Positions 44,101-47,237 of a DNA stretch of 64,000 nucleotides are shown here, piece after piece; the stretch's first letter is position 1; each line of letters begins with the position of its first letter. The DNA is from Prosthecobacter algae. GTDB taxonomy: Bacteria > Verrucomicrobiota > Verrucomicrobiia > Verrucomicrobiales > Verrucomicrobiaceae. The stretch is taken from assembly GCF_039542385.1 (NCBI RefSeq), contig NZ_BAABIA010000001.1:744001-808000 (forward strand). Direction: 5' to 3'. The translations under genes were made by a program, and so were the position numbers. The notes under the pieces were generated by a model. The model searched no databases. It was not told the origin of the DNA and saw only the letters and a list, made by a program, of their open reading frames with translations.

Positions 44101-45554
44101 GTAATGGCATTAACAACGCGATCCCGGCGACAAGCCCAATCAGCGTGAGTGCGGGTGCAGGTTATGACTTGAATAACTTCGACCAGACGCTGGCTGGCAT
44201 CAGTGGCGCTGGCTTCATTACGAATTCTGGCAACAGCACCAAGACGCTGACGGCCGGAGATGCTTCCAATACCACCTTCTCGGGTGTCCTGACCGATAAC
44301 GATACCGTCAACACCAGCAGCCGCTTGGCGCTCGTCAAAGCTGGTTCCGGCACACTGTCTCTGAGCCATGTGGCCAATGACTACACGGGAGCGACCACCA
44401 TCAACGGCGGTGTTCTGGAAGTCACCAAACTGGCCAACGGCGGCACCGTCAGCAGCATCGGTAACTCCGCCAATACGGCCGCCAACCTCGTCATCAACGG
44501 GGCTGACAGCACCCTCCGTTATGTGGGCAGCGGCGATAGCACAGACCGCTCGTTCACGATCGGCACTGCTGGTGGTGCAATCCACTCCTCTGGCACAGGT
44601 GCGGTTAACTTCACCAGCACTGTTGCTCCGACTCTTGCTGGGACCAACACGGCACGCACCTTCACCCTGAGTGGGACCAACACAGGTGCTAATACCTTTG
44701 CGGCTCCTCTGGGCAACAATGGCACCGGGGCCACTTCCTTGGTGAAAGCTGGCGCAGGCACCTGGGTCCTCACGGGGGTCAATAGCTACACGGGTGGCAC
44801 GACGGTGAATGGAGGCATTCTGCAGGTCGGCACGAACACTTCCCTGACCGCCACCACTGGGGCAGGTCCAGTCAGCGTGGCAGCAGGCGGTACCCTGGCT
44901 GGTACGGGCACCATTGCTGGAAACACCACCATCGCGGCGGGTGCTGTCCTCTCCCCTGGAGACTCCACCGCTGTCCTGGCTGTGGATCGCAATGGCAACC
45001 TCAGCATCACGGGTACCCTCGGCACCGCTCTGGGTGGTACTGCTGATGGTCAGATTCGCATGAACATCTCCATGCCGACCCTGAACTCCTCTGGGTTTGC
45101 CGATGCCAATACTTTGGCCCCGACCTCCGCCTTCGACTACTATACGAATGTGCTGTCTCCTGCTGAGAAGGACCTGTGGAACGCAGCCCAGGCTGCAGGT
45201 GCTCATAACTACGACTTCATCAGCGTGACCGGTGCCCTAACCCTCACCAATGGTGCTGCGGGTGCCCCAACCCTGGCGGTGACTGCCGACGGTTACACCA
45301 CCTATGCCTTCGGTGACATCTTCAACCTCTTCGATTGGAACACTCTGACCACTCGTGATTCCGGTGGCATTGGCACCTTCGATCCAGGTTCGATGGATAA
45401 CCTTCTTCTGCCGACTCTCGGTGCCGGACTCACCTGGGATACCAGCTTGTTCACCACAGCCGGTATCATTGTGGTGGTTCCTGAGCCAAGCCGCGCGCTG
45501 TTGATGCTGCTGGCCTTCATGGTCATCGGTCTCCGCCGTCGCCGCTCAATGTAA
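23112..45554 (+). CDS. Giant beta-strand-repeat protein with PEP-CTERM sorting signal
   Basis: A single uninterrupted gene of 22.4 kb encoding about 7480 residues. The start has a signal peptide (basic MRRHLK, then LTTLMLSTFSIWSVQLQG). The body is made of dozens of autotransporter-associated beta-strand repeats of the form K.G.GTL.L.G.N.Y.G.T.V..GTL, rich in Gly, Asn, Thr and Ser and nearly free of Cys, predicting a very long beta-helix. From about 28.96 kb a fourfold super-repeat is visible (separate entries). The final 28 residues are a PEP-CTERM signal: VVPEPSRALLMLLAFMVIG followed by LRRRRSM, so an exosortase would process it; no C-terminal autotransporter barrel exists. A non-repetitive domain of about 170 residues precedes the tail. 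It is probably a surface or matrix fibre; that role is inference. A strong terminator follows, and no exosortase gene is in the window. Confidence 0.93.
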   Translation: MSKSSPSLQWMRRHLKTPLTTLMLSTFSIWSVQLQGADLNWVGGPGNWDTTSLQWSGAAWNNSTLDTGVFSGPSGTVSLLEAISAGGLRFTSSGYTLSGNTLTLAPATGLNSPVIQVGTRGTFGDRATIASLLTGTKGFTKSGNGTLVLTNNGNTISGDISIEAGNLVVTNAGQLGTGTTAISVTGIANTGNPGFSGGSLILAGPGTGPGITLNREVSVAGRGPGAANASAALISVGNNTLAGGLTLSSGATESRVLATHGITNVTGGVYLGGGNGNVFYGNGNWIISGQVTGLDTAGDRFVKSGNIIGTTLWLQNNSNNYAQTLRIDGGTVRVGDNGALGINPTSQSVDINNGTLEVRTDTPASFLTRNVFVRDNTTGGIFVGRGMNSSSLLINQMVTFGDLRMFHTNTNLNVSGRNGYGISFTGVNNLIGAGGSNNASINNNSNGMLLLDANLWNQTDGTARTLSIGGNGDTTVTGSILAPVATLHNFTKNGTGTLVIGGNASSYKGVTAVTAGTLSINDVGAVAQTSQINLGNATTSPAALTYTGATATLDRTILLNTTTAPIYINSNGTGALTLTGTILNTVNGAHTLVLGGSGTADNTVNTVIPINTTPASVTSLQKIGQGTWVLNPTANNTFTGSTTISGGTLKLQEAAGNFDILPDAAAVIFNVDLFNQAAGGTLTYNGAAGLASTETVGALTLTAGAGTLRINPGAGGTAALTFASLATPSVGSGLNIVPGTGTVSIGGLATTSATTLPGNGRIYINGADFARSNSGVLVTPVYGVDDGFILTGSELAPTSHNLVTTETNTAAVTISSLKISGSQNVNQSGLLTINVGGNTSGGILQTGGSSSINGTGVTTAGTGDLVVRVDASGDTLNLVAPITATTTGGLTKNGLGTLILSGANAQTGTVTVNEGTLQMAAGGLLGATNIGLTVRQGATFDLNGINVGTVGSGNNSVNVLNGAGTITNNGGVAASLRVGNNNGSGYFTGIIQDGSAPLSLIKTGSGTLSLTGANTFSGPLVLLGGTLAVTSLSNIGAASAIGLGDASNDVSNAASLVFNGGTLQYTGATGTIYQTTQTPSVSTNRLFTLAGNATIDSSGSYGAPNLSRNANSATLIFNNTAPVAFSGTGTRTLTLQGDSTGDNQINLRLINNPAAGEALSVTKTGGGMWILGNNTNSYSGTTTISGGALRGQDTLSLPTASNLFLNGGVFETTGTFNRPLGTGAGQFRFVANGNGGFSAGELPLVVDWSGLGTPNWGSTTNFIRAGVLVLNSSTSLADVEVRGNFELGAGTAKALSLTTTAGSATVNLASGNTDGLTIGQIITGNANIPAGSYITAINSSTQFTISTTTGVLAGTGVASNSAGNGWREVQVNDNGTTNLDFATISGVLSGTGGLSKIGGGTLILGNANTYSGNTAIRQESVFATSIGAAGVTSSSFGTNVGGGIIELGNPANATTANLMYVGPGETTTRQINIVGTTGTRRIDSSGSGALILTNLVNTTAGSVNTVGGNKTLELQGTNTDANKVTSILADNGGSLRILKGGGGVWILDANNTYTGGTRVDGGLLGIASNASLGTAGPTGLTSQAVSNVATVNLATGNTSGLVVGMNVNGPGITYGDTIATIPNGSSFTLSASRTIPAGGELVFGGLLISNAGIFSTNAGGLTLSQPVILNNNTSSTFAGTAPITINANIYKATGTSDVPGLSNNLENGSVLTINGDFVNFDQTAGTRTVNIRGYGSTVWNGVIRNSATASVLTAWNIALAPDATFTMAGGTPNTYSGPTTLSNGILALNKVGALGTGTFAFNGGTLTTGFSGGLVGVNKITNAIQINGSPPRVAGTNSIEFGGSVALNASRNLQNDLTGPAELIISGGITNSAASTFTLYGSGNTLINSAYAAGTGVSGLQMSGTGNLTLTGTNLATGVLTASRGNIILSGTSGGTWNAGIVTLNAGGTLTLDNSAGENAAGRLFDTAANLFTVNGGTLNFIGDANGTSETTGILTVNNVQSWINMSGSGPNTLTFASVNFANSGSSLDLTGTPNLGSTNKLIFTTAPTLIPATTGIAPRIFVGGDFATYGANGVVPFTAYNNGNNLNTAAATDTLNVTTSISTTANRTLNALKINGTGLTLGGATLNRLTLTSGGLLNTGGNNTLSIPEIAFGTGTGFIQVNTGTTLEVNSSLTGTANWAKALDGTLQLNTPSFISGTQNLLNGTLKLNAGLNTLFPNQLLQMNIGTTLDLNGNTQYFAQLSGPGSLPGTGGSIISSTGTGTLVTNMNGGSTSFAGQIMGNINFARTGGNTLTLEMPQTYTGPTLLMGGTTTLRDDATILNTSAVDINYATLFLANNDNIQTSINNRLSDTAPITLRSGNLTYTGRLSTAATETVGTITLAQGANTLSANTGLGTITSADLTVAGLVRNPGTTLNFTGSQLGQQGNNARIMFTNPLTTVGSGALGAWAIVNSTDYAAYNTGRGVGIVGQGGFTGYDATFGSGNLTEIPATYLVNTTLAGNTSTGLLKIAGNASNNIFFTGGSDVLNLEFGGLLRSNNAFDTSIGTLSTRGILTAGGTETSGVRELVIFNNATGNPSYTGGTINPNTTVVTVGTTLGLRPGMVITNSNFPAGTTIVSIDAINQITVSQPSTNVAQQTSQTLTVGTIPLGATTVNSQVVTMSSTVGLASGMTISGTNIPTGTYIVSVDSPTQVTVSRPATATGSTITFTAGISNLIVNSVIADNGLGNSVSLVKSGGGIMNLSANNTYTGGTVVSQGTINLIGNGVVIPAGGVTLTGAAMVMNTNAGQIAASNAVTLNGSSTLTLFGNNTLDSLNFNNNGGASNPTVTTNGILTLSNATPITVTSSNPLTVPTIAGFLDIGTGAKTINTPEIQVFGNTVTRISPTLNISAAILSPGVTLNKTGNGVLQVSGQSIFTGGLNLNAGGILISGNSTPTYGGTGITSGPLGSGTLTAAAGTTILVDGSRSIGNDVTFGGTPLFDSTANTAWTLNLNGDINGLANGTANVQINNPLLTVALLGNIPNIGSITSFNKTGLGTLIFNATGYTGDFNAAALGNQAAVSLLHDGNVPNIGNSTVESISLGNVVFNPGIVGTITVGRAGANGPFVNAANKILVPASVSNVGNGLSVVNNNGYGLAVTAGATMSGTPVYTVTNATASNVTQGLYLNGVMSGSGFVKTGAGTIVLGNAGNNFTGNVNINQGVVSVDSDSHLGNASNLVLLNPQVGTATLRFTNDVTTSRIIQLSNTANLRAIEVTSGKTLELNSAFDLNAGAGAAAGLIKADRGTLVLNTANTGWSGPLTIAGGAVKTNLATTLGSGTISIINMGSALQLQGGITVPNPITIDTTVTAASTGSSQTFTGINSGGAIQALTGANVISNNITVVAAPTADNVGRNFGFGADSGASLALNGNISFTHASGGSNRNVIVYMGGAGNISFGGTLDNTNTALGNSFVFKTGSGSLTLTNANSMPDSEVRIYRGNLILNGAGSFGTSGLQAQVYQNGTLTLDNTVTNTANRFGSNRAVQLLGGTLNALPNASGSSHVSTGLLQINSGASTINMGAGGNQTITFASLTQSGGATLNLTGTFGTATNRLTFTTAPGLSPATTGLLARVLTNNNEFATYGANGVTTFTGYAAATNILSVGATQTFRATPATANSLTGNQILNALTLNTGVGSLNVGGLAGLNPTTLTITSGGILVNGTGTNATLSVPVVALAGAEGIVHVGSGITLDVSSGISGTGGLTKSLNGVLNFNQQQYYSGTTTVNAGTLNLNPGTTNTLFFNNTLTVNTGATVDLKNGVQFIGSLSSAGGGGNTDLSGGTVTNSGAEATLVTNSNSSFNGQITGSIYLNKTGTNTLNLQEANTYTGATLINGGTLSVSDKGTLANTTAITVSRGSLTLSNGNLYSLTNRINDAAPITLMGGNITLNGRGQSDASETLGNLTLVDGNNSIFTNLAGGAINTNRLDFGTFNRALTSTATLRFNALGGMGVIGSANRIFFSGGVPLTNNLIGPWAIVDREYATYDATYGVSALGQAGMANYDGSGLNTSPLPTDNVRFSTSGTTVLANDTTLGTLNFASQNAATVVNLNGKTLTVRGGGILFAQQTDNVDFSITNGTLTSGVLNSPSDLYLVQANYGGTNRTVTIGATIADNGTGALRLIKASGQNDGVMFLTGTNTYTGGTVVNSGTLTVGATGTLGLGGITVNQGTFTQQAGGVIPSQVLTMTGGSVATLAGANSLSGLNFVSNGGSGPLLNPTGTLTLTGGITSTPTAAGVISTVSNGIIDLNSNANFSVNVAATVVNGKDVAPWQSGLTINSVIQNGGIVKSGAGVLQLGGQSTFAGGVNVTAGGLIIGASSTPSGIGDSIITGPLGTGSVTMAAGTTLLGSTAVTVSNNFTFLGDTVFNGVNNITLNGITTLPSVWNAVVTAPQTTVTIADASPSVFTDIINKSGLGILVVGNYAGTIQAAGGLVFTGDGNGLGTLESLPLGGNLTLTGDTAITVNRSGSAPNARNKTLQRTSLTIPGNILSVSNQNGYGLEFTGGTTMTGPAHFAVGVATGSNVVQGLILSGPVDDGASTFGLIKSGPGTLVLNGVNTFGGVGQTIDILNGVLSVNSDAALGNAGNSVTLNVDLASGVGFRSTGTFSTARTFNLNQTNNVFEVTAGNVFTVTSPFSFSAATNLLHKYDNGVMEIAADNSGWNGPALGAPATLGTAGAIGGLNIHAGAVRLSHNNAAGTGAIVIAPNSSALGVALQLANNVTISNPLTTQGIGNQLIGGLNFGGHLQSVSGNNTYAGPITMPWDTAVGADAGSTLNITGGITNTLANHQLWFTGAGDINLSGTALAANTTATGFFAIQKFGTGTLTIGNANTVGISDATGFRVNAGTVLFNGTGTWTGAFSSTSTNYSLLPRSTLTVDNTANNISNRLGTSRLINFTGGNFNLIGNSAATTTESFGSPTFNRGYSVITVTAGAGGGANLVFSGQANNPGTAQNSGTAPSGASVLFRGSNLGATAANGVATIASTGGTGFTFVGQTGAAAAANKGILPWALVDASATGSGTSFATASTATSILRPLAANEYNAANAVVANNNALLTSGNTNVAANVTPNSITIEGNAGIAMGNGVLLSVSSGGVLVRAGSTSTISGGVINQGNTLSPLNFWTVGDLTVSSTINGGNGQTSGNIGFVKAGAGTLTLAPATSLVSGLSGLGINTMSGQLVLNGGTLKLGAGIKNALQTNNFVALNNATLDLNGNSQQILTLFGDASVANAGGIITSSTGTGSLFVNQDNAGRNWAGSIQGNVNFARAGQNTLTLYSSHNYTGTTLINGGTTTLRDEAAFTGTTAVTIAHATLLLDNNTSTTNLTNRLNDAASITLQGGTLTVQGRAQMASSEVLGAISADLGFNVINPLTGGTGINSMDVSLASLSRPAGSSATLIVQGTNLGTIGSNSRVTVGMLNGVATTPVTYSANGSGLTNNIVGGWAINGNDFLTYIPGLGLAALNQAGAAQYDFNNSFTGAGPTDNVRLTATTNVPNGGANINALSMTGTSIPLNFVTATDTLNITSGGLIGPNANQNIGATLDSGRLTAGGLTPGAISDLYLFNRTSTLQVNSRIIDNVNGSGSSVRVVLTPSGGAITYVNPLASYTGGTVVNGGTLNLSNTAATPVVPLASNPANGLIINGAAVQMNGFAGQVASGNIVTLNGGGSINYFGNNTQAGFVLNNIGSATTPVVQSFQTTPTAGSGANGVLTIGSNGVVATSSNVGVTSSLVGRFDFGSSPNTITVDTINANGINDIAPLQAALAVQGIVGSSGGITKLGPGVLQLSAQQIFTGGLTVSEGGLRNGVTNAGSRFALLTLNAGTRYDLANATTTWGSLSGSGEIFSYIGTPTLNVGFDNTNSTFSGQFSRFNAAAPNAVIINKVGTGVLTLDSAQNATTGSSGNITVSGGGITYSGAGKAFVSVPTATAPSSAVTFTVNSMGTLTLDNTLSNLNNRLSLNNAAGQLTIQGGTFAILGNSAAATTELINNTTFQNGGGTMTLLPDAAQQLNVTTTLGNANATGTGLIRGVSTTAAAGAATLTATITVQGSQGTGANGTTTMAIRPDFVVDSSASGIGTGFLVRDSVATNRVRALTTAELNQTPTTWATTQNAGVLGTAALIRNNTNANSLTFDGTASLASGLDAAFGNYGPGGTLLTQSLNVAGLLALDASSVTTSVGSLAGNAGNTIKLHTLGSSVMNVDSYFAIGSTGGFNKAGDGTLNLNRATYFTGGFVINGGTVNLPAGVDKSIVVAPTSGTPALNALQVNAGTLNLNGSTQVFGSISTNNALPGTGGTITNSSGTAASLTATGGGTFGGQIIGNLSLTRTGNNTLLLTSANSYTGSTTVRGGVLQLRDSGSISSTAGMALNYGTLNWDNFGLNTLADPNPTRLAPSNPVSLLGGTLQVVGGGSIDTVVNLNTVTAAGGSSTINVLPFINEGSTVRLNIGNLVRDVNNRSGVNFNGFTTNNSSGTSTLGGQGLSINGQIILNQINGTAFSASNLVDGLIGGWAVADGNTFATYVNGFGVSVMGQTTQNIVAPGFTGTDISLATVATGNYSDTSARTLTGAKVANSWRFAPGATQAITFSSGATAALDVGIITNAAFSTTLTATDATNTIQGTGAELYFYVNQNVLQINTAIIGSAALVSNGGATLRLSPAFASNTYTGGTFVQRGTLNLQAATGLIAIPGDLSIDNAAVTMSTTPNQIAPSSNITFRGAGNITFANYSTATTQTLASLNFINEGGNTNPNLSYGTPTALSTIVLTSATPISATNNSNSTIPTIRAETAGLPFSALQFSSSDPVILVNAGLAETGLSIGVPITQHANMLTLTKTGAGALALSGASTFTTGFTLSQGTLIFGASSTGTVPTITNGPVGTGTLTIAGGTTILSDNTARTIGNATTVNGDFTFGGVLAGHNLTLSGAMNLGATGRSIAVPSPAVTATLSGPISSTATGTALTKTGNGTLLLSSASSNLGGAGIAVTGGILRNGINNAIPATSPISVSAGAGYDLNNFDQTLAGISGAGFITNSGNSTKTLTAGDASNTTFSGVLTDNDTVNTSSRLALVKAGSGTLSLSHVANDYTGATTINGGVLEVTKLANGGTVSSIGNSANTAANLVINGADSTLRYVGSGDSTDRSFTIGTAGGAIHSSGTGAVNFTSTVAPTLAGTNTARTFTLSGTNTGANTFAAPLGNNGTGATSLVKAGAGTWVLTGVNSYTGGTTVNGGILQVGTNTSLTATTGAGPVSVAAGGTLAGTGTIAGNTTIAAGAVLSPGDSTAVLAVDRNGNLSITGTLGTALGGTADGQIRMNISMPTLNSSGFADANTLAPTSAFDYYTNVLSPAEKDLWNAAQAAGAHNYDFISVTGALTLTNGAAGAPTLAVTADGYTTYAFGDIFNLFDWNTLTTRDSGGIGTFDPGSMDNLLLPTLGAGLTWDTSLFTTAGIIVVVPEPSRALLMLLAFMVIGLRRRRSM
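28961..33602 (+). repeat. Super-repeat unit 1 of giant protein
   Basis: First of four units sharing six markers in the same order: an LTLDN...R opening, a FATYGANGV block, a GQIMGN...NTLTL block near 29.94 kb, a W.I...YAAY..GRGVG block near 30.46 kb, YTGGTVV near 31.35 kb and LQVSGQSIFTGG near 31.83 kb. Unit boundaries are approximate. Two extra GM.I.G..IP.GT.I modules are inserted near 30.9 and 31.1 kb. Confidence 0.7.
33603..37807 (+). repeat. Super-repeat unit 2 of giant protein
   Basis: Second unit: LTLDNTVTNTANRFGSNR opening, FATYGANGV block near 33.95 kb, GQITGS...NTLNL near 34.61 kb, WAIVDREYATYDATYGV near 35.12 kb, YTGGTVV near 35.61 kb and LQLGGQSTFAGG near 36.07 kb. It is about 440 bp shorter than unit 1. 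Confidence 0.7.
37808..40987 (+). repeat. Super-repeat unit 3 of giant protein
   Basis: Third unit: LTVDNTANNISNRLGTSR opening, GSIQGN...NTLTL near 38.94 kb, WAINGNDFLTYIPGLGL near 39.50 kb, YTGGTVV near 39.98 kb and LQLSAQQIFTGG near 40.51 kb. The FATYGANGV block is replaced by a different segment also found in unit 4, and the end is shortened. Confidence 0.68.
40988..44160 (+). repeat. Super-repeat unit 4 of giant protein
   Basis: Fourth unit: LTLDNTLSNLNNRLSLNN opening, GQIIGN...NTLLL near 42.10 kb, WAVADGNTFATYVNGFGV near 42.68 kb, YTGGTFV near 43.14 kb and LALSGASTFTTG near 43.65 kb. The right boundary is approximate; beyond it the protein continues with ordinary beta-strand repeats and the C-terminal domain. 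Confidence 0.65.
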
Positions 45555-45581
45555 TCGTAAGCCGTTTCATTCGGCACCAAG

Positions 45582-45612
45582 AACCTCCACTCGCAAGAGT
45601 GGAGGTTTTTTA
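45582..45612 (+). terminator. Strong rho-independent terminator of giant gene
   Basis: AACCTCCACTC and GAGTGGAGGTT form a perfect 11-bp stem with a GCAA tetraloop, followed by a T-rich run. It lies 28 bp after the stop codon and isolates the giant gene from the next plus-strand gene. Confidence 0.93.
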
Positions 45613-45668
45613 TTCGGTGATGATGTCTCTTGCGTGTTCTGGTGACTCTGCGCCATCATGTAGGCGAG

Positions 45669-46373
45669 ATGCTTCCCGAAATTACCCAACTGATCAAACT
45701 TCAGCAGCGAGACCAGCGCATCCGCGCGCTACAGAAAGAACTCAAGGACATCCCGAAAAATGAGGCGATGGCCAAAATGCAGCTCGCGGGCGACTTGGCT
45801 GCTGTGGAGGCTGCCAATCAGCGGGCCAAAGAGATCGAGGTGAAAATCAAAGGGGTGGAACTGGACATCGCCACCCGTCAAAATTCCATCAAACGCCTGC
45901 ACGATCAGCAGTTTGAGACTCGCAAGAACGATGAGTTCCAGGCGCTCGGCCACGAAATTAAGCGTTATGAAGGCGATGTGCGTGCCCTGGAGGACACGGA
46001 ACTGGAGCACATGGAAGCTTTGGAAACAGCCAAGGCTGTGCTGAAGGAAGCCCAGGCCAAATTAGCCATCACCCAGGAACGGGTGAATGAAGATCTAAAA
46101 TCCCTGGCTATCCGTGCCGAAGGCGTCAAATCCCGCCTGACGGACGAGGAGGCAGAGCGCAAAACTTTGGCTGATCCCGTGGAAGCTGGAACTCTCAGTC
46201 TCTACGACCGTCTGTTCACCAAAAAAGGCGATGCGGCTGTGGTCGCATTGACCAACGGCATCTGTGGAGGCTGTCACATGAAGGTGGTGATGGGTACCGT
46301 GCAGCAACTGCGCGCGGGTGAACTCCTGACTCAGTGTGAAAGCTGCGGACGCATCCTGTATCTGGTGGAATAG
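45669..46373 (+). CDS. C4-type zinc-ribbon coiled-coil protein (DUF164-like)
   Basis: A 234-residue cytoplasmic protein. Residues 1-170 are a long antiparallel coiled coil (LIKLQQRDQRIRALQKEL and similar heptads). The C-terminus is a zinc ribbon with two CxxC pairs: NGICGGCHMKV and TQCESCGRILY. This architecture is the widespread DUF164/CdsZ-type family, thought to bind nucleic acid or act in translation-related processes, but with no agreed function. ATG 45669 gives the family N-terminus MLPEITQLIKLQ; the longer frame from TTG 45630 adds an unlikely segment that overlaps the terminator's downstream side. The DUF486 gene follows after 8 bp, so the two probably share a transcript. Confidence 0.88.
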   Translation: MLPEITQLIKLQQRDQRIRALQKELKDIPKNEAMAKMQLAGDLAAVEAANQRAKEIEVKIKGVELDIATRQNSIKRLHDQQFETRKNDEFQALGHEIKRYEGDVRALEDTELEHMEALETAKAVLKEAQAKLAITQERVNEDLKSLAIRAEGVKSRLTDEEAERKTLADPVEAGTLSLYDRLFTKKGDAAVVALTNGICGGCHMKVVMGTVQQLRAGELLTQCESCGRILYLVE

Positions 46374-46381
46374 TCGCTGTT

Positions 46382-46726
46382 ATGAACTGGGCGATTGTTA
46401 AAGCCGTCTGTCTTCTTTCGGTGGCGAATGTCTTCATGACCTTTGCGTGGTATGCCCATCTCAAGGACATGAAGGCCAAGCCGTGGTTCATCGCGGCGTT
46501 GCTGAGCTGGGGCATCGCCTTCTTTGAATACGTCCTGCAGGTGCCAGCCAACCGCATCGGCAGTACGGCGCTGAATCTGCCACAGCTCAAGATCATCCAG
46601 GAAGTCATCACCCTGACGGTGTTTGTGCCGTTTGTGTTTTTTTACATGAAGCAGCCGCTGAAGTGGGACTACCTGTGGGCGGCCTGCTGCATGTGCGGAG
46701 CGGTCTATTTCATCTTCAGGAAATAG
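46382..46726 (+). CDS. DUF486 (DMT-like) membrane protein
   Basis: A 114-residue inner-membrane protein with four hydrophobic segments. The family signature FMTFAWYAHLKD (about residues 18-29), the SWGIAFFEYVLQVPANRIG segment and the C-terminal AVYFIFRK are all present. DUF486 is related to small drug/metabolite transporters, but no substrate is known. It begins 8 bp after the zinc-ribbon gene and is convergent with the rhodanese lipoprotein gene on the other strand. Confidence 0.92.
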   Translation: MNWAIVKAVCLLSVANVFMTFAWYAHLKDMKAKPWFIAALLSWGIAFFEYVLQVPANRIGSTALNLPQLKIIQEVITLTVFVPFVFFYMKQPLKWDYLWAACCMCGAVYFIFRK

Positions 46727-46755
46727 GATGAGTTTCCTAATGACGGATGAACGCC

Positions 46756-47190
46756 TCAAGGCTGCTGCTTGACCACGCTCCGGCCTTCTTTGAGCCAAGC
46801 GTCTAATCCTCCTTTAAGGATCATGATCTGGGTGAATCCGAGATGATGCATCTGCACGGCTGTATGGGTGGAGCGGCCGCCGAGGGCGCAGTAAAGGAGA
46901 CAGGGACGGGTGCGGTCGAGCGTCGCCAGATACTCCTGGGTGGTGTCCTGCAGGAAGTCATGATTTTGGGAACCTGGCAGCTTGCCCTCACGGGTGATTT
47001 CCTCCGGCATGCGGAGGTCCAGGATAAGTGCTTCGGGATTGGCTGCCATCCACGTTGCTGCCTCGGCCGGTTTCAGTTCACGAGCGCTGGCAGGCAGAAT
47101 GACGGGCGGGGGCTCGGTAGCCACCACGGGCGGGGAAGCTGGTTTGCAGGCGGCGAGGGACAGAGTGAGCAGGAGCAGAAGACGGCGCAT
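46756..47190 (-). CDS. Rhodanese-domain lipoprotein
   Basis: A 144-residue protein with a lipoprotein signal (MRRLLLLLTLSLAAC, lipobox LAAC, Cys at residue 15) followed by a short proline-rich linker and one rhodanese domain. The active-site loop is LLYCALGGRST, with the catalytic cysteine, and the domain closes with LKGGLDAW. ATG 47190 is chosen because it begins the signal peptide directly; two in-frame Met codons lie just upstream (47202, 47205). It is the last gene of a minus-strand run after the tandem ModA-like gene (47 bp gap), suggesting a shared envelope role. Whether it moves sulfur or only binds anions is unknown. Confidence 0.87.
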   Translation of the reverse strand: MRRLLLLLTLSLAACKPASPPVVATEPPPVILPASARELKPAEAATWMAANPEALILDLRMPEEITREGKLPGSQNHDFLQDTTQEYLATLDRTRPCLLYCALGGRSTHTAVQMHHLGFTQIMILKGGLDAWLKEGRSVVKQQP

Positions 47191-47237
47191 GAATACTGGC
47201 ATCATCTTCACGGTTGGGACGCGCTGCAACCGCTGGT

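Noticed and set aside
30081-45206. Long minus-strand open frames over the giant gene (for example 30081-32732, 34806-37265, 41028-42752, 43437-45206)
   Set aside because: They mirror the biased codon use of the Gly/Thr/Asn/Ser repeat protein on the plus strand, have no start signals or recognisable domains, and lie within a certain gene.
23112-45554. Direct nucleotide repeats of the giant gene as a CRISPR array or mobile element
   Set aside because: The repetition is at protein level with diverged DNA, no constant short repeat with spacers, no cas or transposase gene, and no terminal inverted repeats.
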